Origin: Leptospira harrisiae
GTDB taxonomy: Bacteria > Spirochaetota > Leptospiria > Leptospirales > Leptospiraceae
Length of the DNA: 64,000 nucleotides
Direction: 5' to 3'
Assembly: GCF_002811945.1 (NCBI RefSeq)
Contig: NZ_NPDX01000008.1
Coordinates: 18,150 to 82,149 of the forward strand
In this document: in pieces, positions 1 through 8,525 of the stretch
Numbering within the stretch: the stretch's first letter is position 1
Layout: the number at the start of each line of letters is the position of its first letter
Translations under genes and position numbers: made by a program
Notes under the pieces: generated by a model
The model's input: only the letters and a program-made list of their open reading frames with translations
The model's database searches: none
Told to the model about the DNA's origin: nothing

Positions 1-155
1 GGATCAGCGATGTTTTCGTTAGAAACAAAACCAGAAACAAGACGGGATTCTTTGGAATTTCGAAAGAATTCATCGCAGAAAAAACTTCGATATTCCCAAT
101 CATCTGAAGAATTAATGACAAGAAGAGTGGAAAATGTCGCCGTAAATACAACCAT
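1..155 (-). CDS. Partial membrane or exported protein, N-terminal part, running off the left edge
   Basis: The frame is open without a stop from an ATG at 155 down to base 1 (51 codons). It begins with a hydrophobic stretch (MVVFTATFSTLLVIN) followed by polar sequence, which suggests a signal or membrane anchor. A better start, ATG at 208 with AAGGA about ten bases upstream, opens another frame that stops after 17 codons (MKLSKSSFSFATYFFFY). The two frames join into one plausible N-terminus if one base is gained or lost in the T-run near 165-170. This could be a frameshifted gene, a sequence error, or simply a gene starting at 155. The function cannot be told from this fragment. Confidence 0.45.
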   Translation of the reverse strand, partial: MVVFTATFSTLLVINSSDDWEYRSFFCDEFFRNSKESRLVSGFVSNENIAD

Positions 156-289
156 CAATAAAAGAAAAAATAAGTAGCAAAAGAGAAAGATGATTTAGAA
201 AGTTTCATCAATGTAATTTCCTTTTCTATTTGTTTTTGATCGATTGAACTGCACTGGTTCAAAATCAGGTAACTTTATACTAAAAAATT

Positions 290-517
290 ATGAAACTGAC
301 TGTAAAGGTAAAACCAAATAACAAAAAACCAGGATTAGAATTTATATCGGAAACAGAATGTATTGCGCGATTGAAATCGCCACCCATAGACGGAAAAGCA
401 AACGAAGAATTAATCGAGGTGCTTTCCGACCACTTCCGCGTTCCCAAAAAAAACATAAGTATTTTGTCAGGAGCTTCATCCAAATCAAAATTGGTTTCCA
501 TCCTTCCCAAAGATTGA
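290..517 (+). CDS. DUF167 / YggU family protein
   Basis: This is a 75-residue protein, the usual size for the DUF167 (YggU) family. The family signature is clear: a KVKPN-type start, then SPPIDGKANEELIEVLS in the middle (the family's P-x-D-G-K-A-N motif), then a basic VPKKNISILSGASSKSK segment. Members are small single-domain alpha/beta proteins of unknown biochemical role. The ATG at 290 has no strong Shine-Dalgarno sequence. The gene stands alone, about 110 bases before the ABC exporter cluster on the same strand, and nothing suggests a shared function. Family assignment is firm, role unknown. Confidence 0.85.
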   Translation: MKLTVKVKPNNKKPGLEFISETECIARLKSPPIDGKANEELIEVLSDHFRVPKKNISILSGASSKSKLVSILPKD

Positions 518-629
518 GAAACATCAATCAATCAATCACACCAAAATCTCTCAATTTTTCTGTTCACAGATTCTTAGTAAATTGATAGATTTGTAAAATT
601 AAGCGTTCCTTTTGCATCTATGGTATCGA

Positions 630-1343
630 ATGAATAAAACCAACACTCTATTGGAAACAAAAAACCTTGGAAAAACTTACCAAGTTGGTGAAGTGCCACT
701 GGTTGCCCTTCATTCAGTCAACCTCAAATTCAATGAAGGAGAATTAACAGTCATGTTAGGCGCTTCTGGATCCGGGAAATCGACTCTACTTAATATTTTA
801 GGTGGGTTAGACACTGCTACCACTGGGGAAGTTTTATTTCATGGAAAAACATTGGCACTCGAAAATGATGAAGGGCTCACACAATATAGAAGAAATCATG
901 TAGGATTTGTATTTCAGTTTTATAATCTTATTCCAAGTTTAACTGCGGAAGAAAACGTTCGTTTGGTGACCGATCTGTCCAGCCATTCAATGACGCCTAT
1001 TGATGCCTTAACATTAGTAAAACTTGCTGATAGAAAAAATCACTTCCCCGCACAACTTTCTGGAGGAGAACAACAACGTGTTGCTATTGCACGTGCGATA
1101 GCAAAAAGACCAGAACTTTTGTTATGTGATGAACCAACAGGGGCATTGGATTTTAAAACAGGAAGGATTGTCTTAGAAGCAATTACAGGAATCAACAAAG
1201 AGTTAGGTACCACCACAGTTGTGATTACACATAATGAATCCATAGCTCAAATTGCTGATAGAATTATTTTGGTTAAAGACGGAACCATTGTTTCAGATTC
1301 CATCAACCGTCATAAAAAACCTGTATCCGAGGTTAGTTGGTGA
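630..1343 (+). CDS. ABC transporter ATP-binding protein, LolD/MacB type
   Basis: This is the ATPase of an ABC exporter that acts with an FtsX-like permease. Walker A (GASGSGKST, about residues 44-52), the Q-loop region (FVFQFYN), the signature (LSGGEQQRVAIARA, about 143) and Walker B (LLLCDEPTGALD, about 165) are all present. The length of 237 residues and the LGGLD and TGALD segments are typical of the LolD/MacB/SalX class, which drives mechanotransmission or lipoprotein release rather than classical import. I prefer ATG 630 over ATG 612 because the family normally begins just before the first beta strand. Neither start has a good ribosome site. The stop overlaps the permease start, so the two are translationally coupled. 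Confidence 0.88.
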   Translation: MNKTNTLLETKNLGKTYQVGEVPLVALHSVNLKFNEGELTVMLGASGSGKSTLLNILGGLDTATTGEVLFHGKTLALENDEGLTQYRRNHVGFVFQFYNLIPSLTAEENVRLVTDLSSHSMTPIDALTLVKLADRKNHFPAQLSGGEQQRVAIARAIAKRPELLLCDEPTGALDFKTGRIVLEAITGINKELGTTTVVITHNESIAQIADRIILVKDGTIVSDSINRHKKPVSEVSW

Positions 1344-3688
1344 TCGGGAAAACCTTAAATCTTAAACTATTAAGAGATTTAAAGTCGATGACGATGCAGG
1401 GACTCACCGTGGGGCTCGTCATTGCAGCCGGTATCAGTTATTTTTCAGCTTCTTGGGCTGCTTATTTTTCGCTACTAGATGCTCAATACAATTTCTACAG
1501 CAAACAGAACTTATGTGAAGGATTTGTTTATTTAAACCGGGCGCCTTCATATTTAGAATCAAAAATTCGAGCTCTTCCGGGAATTTCTGACTTCGAAACT
1601 AGAATTTCAAAAGAAATTGTATTGGATTTTCCAGAAGAAACTTATCCTTCGGCTGCTCAATTGATTTCATTGCCAGAACATACAAATACTTTATACTTAA
1701 AAAAAGGATTTTTACCAAAACAAAATCAAGATGTAGTAGTTAGCGAAAATTTCGCTAACGCAAACAAACTGGAACCAGGCTCAATTCTCTCTTCTATCAT
1801 TGGAGGAAAACGAGTATTTCTTCAGGTAACGGGCGTTGGGTTGTCTCCGGAGTTTGTATATGTTTTCAGACCAGGAAACCCTATGCCAGATGATAAACAT
1901 TATGGTATCATTTGGATGAAACGGGAAGCAATGGAAACGAATTTTAATTTTGAAGGAGCTTTTAACCAAGTCATTTTTCATTTCGCTTCAGACGGTGTAG
2001 AAAGACAACGCACTATGCGTGATCTTGATGTTTTGTTGGATGAGTTTGGTGGGTTAGGGGCAAAGGAAAGGAAGTTTCTACCATCTGATTCTTTTTTGAG
2101 TGATGAGTTTAGACAACTTAGGACGACAGCAGTTTTTTTGCCGGGAATTTTTTTAGCAATAGCAGCTTTTCTTTTACATATTATATCTAACCGACTTATT
2201 TCAAAAGAACGAGAACAAATAGCAACTTTACGAGCACTTGGTTACACTGCCAAAGACATTGTTTTTCATTATCTTAAACTAATCACCTTTATCACTGCAC
2301 TTAGTAGCTTATTAGGATTGATCGTTGGTTATTATTTAGGAAATGCAATGACAGGTCTATATGGAAGGTTTTATAAATTTCCGCAATTAGTACCGATTTT
2401 CCCTCCCCTACTCGCATTATTCAGTGTTAGTTTTGGAATTTTAATAGGTGGTTTAGGAACCATTATCTCCTTACGTACCATCATTAAACTAGATCCAGCA
2501 CAAGCTATGCGACCTGCTTCCCCTGGAACCTATACAATTTCTTTTTGGGAAGTTTGGATCACAAACCTAAGAACAATCCAAAGAATGGTTTTCAGAAATT
2601 TATTCAAAAGACCAACTCGCACGATACTTACAATCTTAGGTTTGTCTACTTCGATCATGATTATGATCATCGGAAATTTTATACAGGATACAGTGGGAAC
2701 TTTACTTGATTTACAATTCAATACAATCCAAAGAGAAACTCTCACGCTAGTTTTCAGAGTTCCTGTAGAGGATTCTGTATTGTTAGATTTAAAAGAAAAA
2801 AAGGGAGTTTTTATTGCGGAAGGTCAACGTTCTATCCCCATTAAAATTACTAAAAATAGGAAATCAAAAGACACGGTTTTAACAGGAATTTCCGAAGGCA
2901 CTGATTTAAGAAGAATTCTTAACCATGACTTACGCCCCATAGATATTCCAGTTTATGGAATTATGATGAATACAGAACTAGCAAATAAAATGGATATTCA
3001 AAAAGGTGAAACCATTGTTATTGAAACATTGGATGGGGAAAAAAGAAAAATTCCCGTTATCGTTTCTGCATTCGCAAATGAAATATTAGGCCAAGGGGTG
3101 TTTATCAATCGAGAGAATCTCAATCGGATGTTAGATGAAGGTAGTTTGATCAATATGGCATTATTAAAAACGGATCCTATCGAAGATAAAAATTTAATTG
3201 AAGAGTTCAAAGACAATCCACTTGTGATTGGCCTGTTTTCAAAGTCAGCAATCCTTAATGCTTTTAAGGAAATGATGCAAAGGTCTCTCCAATCCACTTC
3301 GATTGTCATTTTAATATTTACAATTATCATCTCGATTGGAGTAATCTATAATACAGCCATGATCACACTTTCTGAGCGTATTTACGAATTAGGCAGCTTA
3401 CGAATTCTGGGATTTAGTTTAAAGGAAGTTTTTGAAATTATAGCTTGGGAGCTCACCTGGCAAATTATAATTGCAATTCCAATCGGATGTTTTTTCGGAA
3501 ATAAACTCGCAAATTTGATATTAAATAATAACGAAACAGAAGGGTTCAAAGTACCAGCTGTGATTTTTCCATCAACTTACTATTATTCAATTCTTTTGGT
3601 ATTATTTACTGCAGCAATCAGTTTTGGAATTGTATATAGAAAATTAAAAACAATGGACTTATTAAGCGTACTCAAAGTGAGAGAATGA
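1340..3688 (+). CDS. FtsX-like ABC permease with duplicated transmembrane module
   Basis: This is the membrane permease of the exporter, about 782 residues. An N-terminal transmembrane helix (about 16-38) precedes a large extracytoplasmic domain. Three helices follow at about 265-380 (FtsX core, with the ERE-x-I-x-TLRALGYT motif). A further anchor lies near 430, then a second periplasmic domain, and a final three-helix FtsX core at about 650-775 with SERIYELGSLRILGF. Two FtsX modules in one chain differ from MacB (one core) and resemble the long permeases of Gram-positive and spirochaete exporters. A GTG at 1340 overlaps the ATPase stop (GTGA). The membrane-fusion gene follows one base after its stop. 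Confidence 0.85.
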   Translation: MIGKTLNLKLLRDLKSMTMQGLTVGLVIAAGISYFSASWAAYFSLLDAQYNFYSKQNLCEGFVYLNRAPSYLESKIRALPGISDFETRISKEIVLDFPEETYPSAAQLISLPEHTNTLYLKKGFLPKQNQDVVVSENFANANKLEPGSILSSIIGGKRVFLQVTGVGLSPEFVYVFRPGNPMPDDKHYGIIWMKREAMETNFNFEGAFNQVIFHFASDGVERQRTMRDLDVLLDEFGGLGAKERKFLPSDSFLSDEFRQLRTTAVFLPGIFLAIAAFLLHIISNRLISKEREQIATLRALGYTAKDIVFHYLKLITFITALSSLLGLIVGYYLGNAMTGLYGRFYKFPQLVPIFPPLLALFSVSFGILIGGLGTIISLRTIIKLDPAQAMRPASPGTYTISFWEVWITNLRTIQRMVFRNLFKRPTRTILTILGLSTSIMIMIIGNFIQDTVGTLLDLQFNTIQRETLTLVFRVPVEDSVLLDLKEKKGVFIAEGQRSIPIKITKNRKSKDTVLTGISEGTDLRRILNHDLRPIDIPVYGIMMNTELANKMDIQKGETIVIETLDGEKRKIPVIVSAFANEILGQGVFINRENLNRMLDEGSLINMALLKTDPIEDKNLIEEFKDNPLVIGLFSKSAILNAFKEMMQRSLQSTSIVILIFTIIISIGVIYNTAMITLSERIYELGSLRILGFSLKEVFEIIAWELTWQIIIAIPIGCFFGNKLANLILNNNETEGFKVPAVIFPSTYYYSILLVLFTAAISFGIVYRKLKTMDLLSVLKVRE

Positions 3689-3689
3689 T

Positions 3690-4565
3690 ATGACAAAAGA
3701 AAGACTATTAGAAATATTAAATACAAAAAATACGAAGATTGCTATAGGAGTGTTCCTATTTTTAGTTTTATCTTTTTTGATTCTAAAGAAAGATCCAAAA
3801 CCTGTAGAAGTTTCTCTTGTTACCCAAGGAGTCTATAAACAGATACTATCTGTCCAAGGGAAAACAAAAATAAAAGAACTTTATACTGCCTATTCTCCAG
3901 TTAATGGTGTGATGCGTAGAATTGAACTTCATGCTGGCCATAATGTTACCAAAGGAATGACGTTGGTTACTGTTGATTGGGACATCGTTAAAACTGTAAA
4001 AGCAAATGCAAATGGTCAAATTCTAAAAGTATACAGAGAAAGTGCAGGCCCAGTAGCTATGGGTGAAAAGATTTTGGATTATGGAGACATTACCAAAATT
4101 GAAGTATCTGCTTTTATCCTATCGGAAGATATGCCTGATTTAGACCTCAATGATAAAGTTTTACTGACTGGATTCGGAGATCAAACTTTAGAAGGGAAAG
4201 TTTCCATCATAGAACCTTCTGCAATAACAAAAATATCCTCTTTAGGAGTTGAAGAACAGAGAGTGCCTATTTCGATTGAATTCATTCCACCACATGGCAT
4301 TGGTGATGGTTATGAATTGGAATGTAAAATCATTTTATTTGAAAAGCCAAACGCAATTGTTATACCTACTTCTGCATTATTTCGCGAAGATGAAAAATGG
4401 GTAGTGTTTACTATCGAAAAGAAGAGAGCCAAACTCCGATTTGTTGAAGTTGAACATCAAAGCGAAGGAATCAGCATGATTAAAAGTGGCCTAAATGTAG
4501 GAGAATCTGTAATACTTTACCCAGGTGATACAGTAGTGAACGGAACTAAAGTTGTACCCGAATAG
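3690..4565 (+). CDS. Membrane-fusion (HlyD-like) subunit of the ABC exporter
   Basis: This 291-residue protein has one N-terminal membrane anchor (about 18-36) and then a periplasmic body. It contains a lipoyl/biotinyl-like half motif (SPVNGVMRRIELHAGHNVTKGM, split by a short hairpin), a beta-barrel region and a C-terminal domain ending in LNVGESVILYPGDTVVNGTKVVPE. That order fits periplasmic adaptor proteins of the MacA/HlyD class. It starts one base after the permease stop, so the three genes 630-4565 form one operon for an export or lipoprotein-handling system. Its last 20 bases overlap the convergent histidine kinase gene. The substrate is unknown. Confidence 0.82.
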   Translation: MTKERLLEILNTKNTKIAIGVFLFLVLSFLILKKDPKPVEVSLVTQGVYKQILSVQGKTKIKELYTAYSPVNGVMRRIELHAGHNVTKGMTLVTVDWDIVKTVKANANGQILKVYRESAGPVAMGEKILDYGDITKIEVSAFILSEDMPDLDLNDKVLLTGFGDQTLEGKVSIIEPSAITKISSLGVEEQRVPISIEFIPPHGIGDGYELECKIILFEKPNAIVIPTSALFREDEKWVVFTIEKKRAKLRFVEVEHQSEGISMIKSGLNVGESVILYPGDTVVNGTKVVPE

Positions 4566-6348
4566 GAACACTCGACTCTTTTGGTAAGGTGATATAAAAG
4601 CGAGAACCCTTACCTAGTTCGCTTTCAACACGGATACTACCTCCATGTTTTTCTGTAAATTCCTTACACAAAATCAATCCAAGAGCAGTACCTCTTTCAC
4701 CAAGTGTGCCAGGCATACTCGTTTGTTTCGCATCAATATGAAATAGTTTCTTACGAATTTCTTCGTTGATACCAATTCCATAATCTGTTATACAAACTTG
4801 AATATCATTTTCTATAGATATAGATGAAAGCTGGATTTCGCCACCAGGATGAGAATACTTTACTGCATTGGAAATTAGATTTCTGAAAATTGTTTCGATC
4901 ATTTTTTCGTCTGCATAGGCAGCTGTATTTGGATCTACAAAATTCTTAATCACTATAGATTTGTTTTGGATAGAAAAAGAAATCGAAGCAATAGAGGATT
5001 CAATTGTCCGATATAATGATATATTTTCCGGAAAAAATGCGATTTCGCCAGTTTGTGACCTTGCCCAAGTAAGTAAGTTTTCTAATAAGTTATAAATTTC
5101 ACCGGAAGATTGAAAAAGAATACTTAAATCATTTTTTGTACGTTTTAATGGTCTCGTATCTAAATCTTCTAATATCATTCCTGCAAAGGTACTCATACCA
5201 CCAATCGGTCCTTTTAAATCATGTGCAATGATCGAAAAAAATTTATCTTTGGTGTAATTTAACAACTGCAGCTCAGAGAATATTTTATTCTTTTCTAATT
5301 CTGTCTTTTTCCTATTATCAATATCTCTGGAGACACCTAAAATATTGATCGAACCATTTGGATTCCATTGAAACACAGTATTTGCTTCGATCCAAATTGT
5401 AGATCCATCTTTACAATACTGTTCCACTTCATCACTAAATGGGATCCGTTCACCTGTTTCCTTGAATTCTTTCACACGAATTGGCAAAACCTCCATTACT
5501 TTTTTAAAGGAGGTAGGAGTGAGAGTATCTTGTAATGAATGGTTGAGCACTTCTTCCGAGGTAAAACCAGTAATATTAATTACTGAAGGGCTTACATAAA
5601 TATACTGTTGATCATCATAATTCAAAACCCAAATGACATCAGAAGTATTCTCTGCGAGTAAACGATACTTCTGTTCACTTTCTTCTTGCCTCTTGATAAA
5701 TATATCAATGCACATCATCAAAAAACCAAAAGTCATCATCACCGAAGTTACATAAAAAAACAAATATGTAATATCTTGAATAGGTCCTTTGCCAAAAGCT
5801 ATTTGCGAAACAGAAACATCAGCAAAAGTGTAATATAAAAAACGAAGAATCAAAAAAATTCCGCACGCTAGATAGAAAAAAGCTGCAAAGTGACTTGAAA
5901 TACGCCCCTTTCTATTTGCAGATAAAATTGTTTTGGAAGATACAATAAGTTGGATTGCAGCCGCAAAGGAAATTAATGAAATTCGATACTTCGGCGAAAT
6001 ATCAGAAAATTGATGTAATGCTAATAATACAAATACAAGAATAACGGAAAAGATTCCTGACTTCCACATCGGCTTTCTATCAAACATAGATAGTATTATG
6101 TTGTTAGAATATACGAGTGATAAAAGAATGAGAGAATTTCCAGCACTTATAGAAATCCATTCAGGGATAACACCTCGTAGAGCACCCATTACCACCCACC
6201 CCAAAGCCTGCAATAAAGTTGCAATGGACCAGTCTTTGACAAAACGAAGCCTTTGGAAATAACCACTCGCAGCAAACCAAAGTCCACCAGACATTAACAA
6301 ACAACCGACAATATTTATAAATACGACTGTGCGAGGGTCTATGTTCAT
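4546..6348 (-). CDS. Membrane sensor histidine kinase with PAS domain
   Basis: This is a 600-residue hybrid-free sensor kinase. Residues 1-220 hold about seven hydrophobic segments. A PAS domain (about 225-345, KYRLLAENTSDVIWVLN onward) and its PAC tail follow. The HisKA H-box is FFSIIAHDLKGP with the phosphorylatable His near 376. The ATPase domain has an N-box (NLISNAVKYSHPGG, about 490), a G1 box (DYGIGINEE) and a G2 box (GTALGLILCKEF, an Ala variant of the usual GTGLGL). It lacks a receiver domain, and no response regulator gene lies beside it. The signal is unknown. The start is the ATG at 6348. The stop overlaps the adaptor gene by 20 bases in convergent orientation. Confidence 0.88.
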   Translation of the reverse strand: MNIDPRTVVFINIVGCLLMSGGLWFAASGYFQRLRFVKDWSIATLLQALGWVVMGALRGVIPEWISISAGNSLILLSLVYSNNIILSMFDRKPMWKSGIFSVILVFVLLALHQFSDISPKYRISLISFAAAIQLIVSSKTILSANRKGRISSHFAAFFYLACGIFLILRFLYYTFADVSVSQIAFGKGPIQDITYLFFYVTSVMMTFGFLMMCIDIFIKRQEESEQKYRLLAENTSDVIWVLNYDDQQYIYVSPSVINITGFTSEEVLNHSLQDTLTPTSFKKVMEVLPIRVKEFKETGERIPFSDEVEQYCKDGSTIWIEANTVFQWNPNGSINILGVSRDIDNRKKTELEKNKIFSELQLLNYTKDKFFSIIAHDLKGPIGGMSTFAGMILEDLDTRPLKRTKNDLSILFQSSGEIYNLLENLLTWARSQTGEIAFFPENISLYRTIESSIASISFSIQNKSIVIKNFVDPNTAAYADEKMIETIFRNLISNAVKYSHPGGEIQLSSISIENDIQVCITDYGIGINEEIRKKLFHIDAKQTSMPGTLGERGTALGLILCKEFTEKHGGSIRVESELGKGSRFYITLPKESSVPIRVQL

Positions 6349-6483
6349 TGAAATTAGGAGAAACCCGAGATTCCAAATAAATAGTTTTTAACTGTGTAAT
6401 TTTATCAACTACAAATGAGAGATGATTTATTAATTTTGCTTACTCTTTGGAACTTGCACTCTCTCAAAACTATGATTAGGTGA

Positions 6484-7011
6484 TCAAATCGAATTCAATA
6501 GATAAGATAGTGAAGATTGAAATTCCTTTTGGTTTGAACGAATCGATTCGATTTTCTTTTTCCCTTTGGGAATAAAAGAAAATGCAAGGGCATTGCCATG
6601 TATAAAATCAATCAGGATATTTAACACCATTTCTGTTTTAGCAGTTGGATATACCTGTTGGATTAGAAATTGTAACGATTTGTTGAATTCCACAACTGAA
6701 TTAAAGTTATTATAAGAATATTTAATGAGATATAAAGACATTCCTGGGTAATCTAAAAATAATATCCAATATTCTTGTAAAATTTTTTGTAAATTTCTCT
6801 TGGAAGGTTTATAAGCCAGAATCATTTCTTTTTGAAACCGACTAAAAATATGCTCTACCATTGCATGGGTCAATGCTTCCTTGTTTTCAAAATAATAATA
6901 AATAGCCATGGGATCGAACCCTAAATTTGTAGCTAATTTCCGCATACTAAAAGATTCGTAACCTTCCTTTTCACATATTTTTAATGCAGCTTTGATAATT
7001 TTTTGTTTCAT
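6484..7011 (-). CDS. TetR/AcrR family transcriptional repressor
   Basis: This is a TetR-type regulator of about 175 residues. The N-terminal helix-turn-helix is clear: KIIKAALKICEKEGY, then FSMRKLATNLGF, then the recognition-helix region PMAIYYYFENKEAL. The remainder is the variable helical ligand domain. I place the start at ATG 7011 because GGTGA lies 4-8 bases upstream. An in-frame GTG at 7017 overlaps that ribosome site and is less likely. The gene is divergent from the RibD-like reductase at 7048, and a perfect inverted repeat lies between the two (7024-7040), so it probably represses both. The inducer is unknown. Confidence 0.85.
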   Translation of the reverse strand: MKQKIIKAALKICEKEGYESFSMRKLATNLGFDPMAIYYYFENKEALTHAMVEHIFSRFQKEMILAYKPSKRNLQKILQEYWILFLDYPGMSLYLIKYSYNNFNSVVEFNKSLQFLIQQVYPTAKTEMVLNILIDFIHGNALAFSFIPKGKKKIESIRSNQKEFQSSLSYLLNSI

Positions 7012-7023
7012 TTTCACCGAACC

Positions 7024-7040
7024 ATTCTACGGTGTAGAAT
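7024..7040. promoter_or_regulatory. Candidate TetR operator (7-3-7 inverted repeat)
   Basis: ATTCTACGGTGTAGAAT is a perfect inverted repeat with 7-base arms and a 3-base centre. It sits between the divergent starts of the TetR gene (7011) and the reductase gene (7048). The position and symmetry fit an autoregulatory TetR operator. No binding evidence exists beyond the sequence. Confidence 0.6.
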
Positions 7041-7047
7041 AAATATT

Positions 7048-7581
7048 ATGATACAATATAAAGCATTTATTGCAAGCAGTTTAGATGGTTTTATAGCAAG
7101 ATCCAATGGTTCCATCGATTGGCTCACTTCCGATGCGTACAAGCTAGATAACAATGACTTTGGATATTCTGCTTTTATGCAGGAAATTGACTGTATTGTT
7201 ATGGGTAGGGTTACCTTTGAGAAAGTTCTTAGCTTTGAACCTTATCCTTTTGAATCCACTCCAGTTTACGTATATACTGGTAACATTGATTACAAGTTTG
7301 AATCTAAATATCCAATTTTCATTTTCAACGGGACACTTGAGAGTTTAACAATGACATTAGAAAAAAAACAATTTAAAACTGCCTATGTGGATGGCGGCAA
7401 ATTGATTCAACACTTTATCAACGAACGGATGCTAAATGAAATCACAATCACAAGAATTCCGATTTTAATTGGATCCGGGTTGCCACTTTTTGGTAACCTA
7501 ACCAAAGACCAAAAATTAGAACATATACAAACTATGGCATATCCCAATGGATTTGTCCAATCCAAGTATCAACTGACGTAA
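7048..7581 (+). CDS. RibD C-terminal-domain (dihydrofolate-reductase-like) family protein
   Basis: This 177-residue protein matches the RibD_C/DHFR-like fold family (YwjB/YyaP type). It begins IQYKAFIASSLDGFIARSNGSIDWL, has the IVMGRVTFEKVL substrate/NADPH region at about 50, AYVDGGKLIQHFINE at about 112, and ITITRIPILIGSGLPLFG at about 133. These are the same landmarks seen in single-domain reductases related to riboflavin and folate enzymes. The physiological substrate is not known for this group. Translation should start at 7048 because the family begins with MxxxKxxIAxSLDGFIA; the in-frame extension back to 7003 crosses the operator. It is probably controlled by the divergent TetR repressor. 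Confidence 0.82.
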   Translation: MIQYKAFIASSLDGFIARSNGSIDWLTSDAYKLDNNDFGYSAFMQEIDCIVMGRVTFEKVLSFEPYPFESTPVYVYTGNIDYKFESKYPIFIFNGTLESLTMTLEKKQFKTAYVDGGKLIQHFINERMLNEITITRIPILIGSGLPLFGNLTKDQKLEHIQTMAYPNGFVQSKYQLT

Positions 7582-7670
7582 TATGAACTTTTCAAAAGAA
7601 AATTGTCGGAATTGCAATCTTTGATTGCTGGAAAGTTGAAACCGTGTTAGAGGTTTTAAGAGAATCCCAC

Positions 7671-7707
7671 AAGCCCGCCTCCACCACCCTATTCAGGGCG
7701 GGGGCTT
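7671..7707 (+). other. GC-rich hairpin in the leader of the RNA methyltransferase gene
   Basis: AAGCCCGCC at 7671-7679 can pair with GGC-GG-GGGCTT at 7697-7708 with a two-base bulge, or CCCGCC can pair with GGCGGG directly. It lies about 20 bases before the methyltransferase start in otherwise AT-rich DNA. It could be an mRNA leader structure or the end of the upstream transcript. There is no T-run, so a standard terminator is unlikely. Confidence 0.35.
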
Positions 7708-7727
7708 CCTCAGGGCAATGAGACATA

Positions 7728-8525
7728 ATGCAATATATCCACTCCCCTGAAGACCCAAAGCTTGTTGACTACAAGCTCCTCAAAGCAAAAGAAGACCCTA
7801 CCGATAAATTCATTGCTGACCACGAAAAAACCGCAGTCCGCCTCCTCAATTCCTCACTCAAAGTAGAATCTGTTTTCTGTATGCCAAGATACTGGGAAAA
7901 ACATAAAAACTTAATCCTATCCAAAATAACAGAACCTAATAATTGTTTTGTTGCCGACAAGCACGTGTTTGAGGATACAATAGGATTCTCCGTACACCAG
8001 GGTTTTATGGCAGTAGGTTATCAAAGATGGAACGACCTTTCAGAGGCATCTTCTCCGATTCTATTTGTTAACTCAATTGTAGACAGTGAAAACATTGGAT
8101 CCATTCTACGTTCTGCTGCAGCATTCGGTATTCAAACAGTAGTTTTTGATTCAAAATCCGCATCACCTTATCTAAGACGTAGTGTAAGGGTTTCCATGGG
8201 GTCACTTTTTCAAATCAAATTGGTTCGTATCATTGACGCAGTTCATACTTTAAATTCTCTCAAAGAATTAGGAAATACCATTTTATCACTTAGCCTCCCA
8301 AGAGAAGGAACGGATCTTTCATTAAAAACAAAATCCATCTATGCACTAGAGAAATATAGAAAGTTTGTATTAGTACTTGGTAACGAAGCAGATGGAATTG
8401 ATCCAAAAATTCTAAACATTTCCGACCAGTTAGTTTATATCCCAATGAAAAACAAAATTGATTCATTAAATGTATCGCATGCTTTTGCAGTTGCTTTATC
8501 GCATCTAATAGGAGAATCTTCTTAA
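7728..8525 (+). CDS. TrmH/SpoU family RNA 2'-O-methyltransferase
   Basis: This 265-residue protein has an N-terminal substrate-binding part (about 1-105) and a C-terminal SPOUT domain. The three SpoU motifs are present: motif 1 around NIGSILRSAAAFG (about 125), motif 2 VLVLGNEADGID (about 218), and motif 3 IPMKNKIDSLNVSHAFAVAL (about 240), which supplies the SAM-binding trefoil knot. Enzymes of this family methylate ribose 2'-OH in tRNA or rRNA. The target base cannot be told from sequence. It overlaps the convergent SrkA-like gene by 4 bases. Confidence 0.88.
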   Translation: MQYIHSPEDPKLVDYKLLKAKEDPTDKFIADHEKTAVRLLNSSLKVESVFCMPRYWEKHKNLILSKITEPNNCFVADKHVFEDTIGFSVHQGFMAVGYQRWNDLSEASSPILFVNSIVDSENIGSILRSAAAFGIQTVVFDSKSASPYLRRSVRVSMGSLFQIKLVRIIDAVHTLNSLKELGNTILSLSLPREGTDLSLKTKSIYALEKYRKFVLVLGNEADGIDPKILNISDQLVYIPMKNKIDSLNVSHAFAVALSHLIGESS

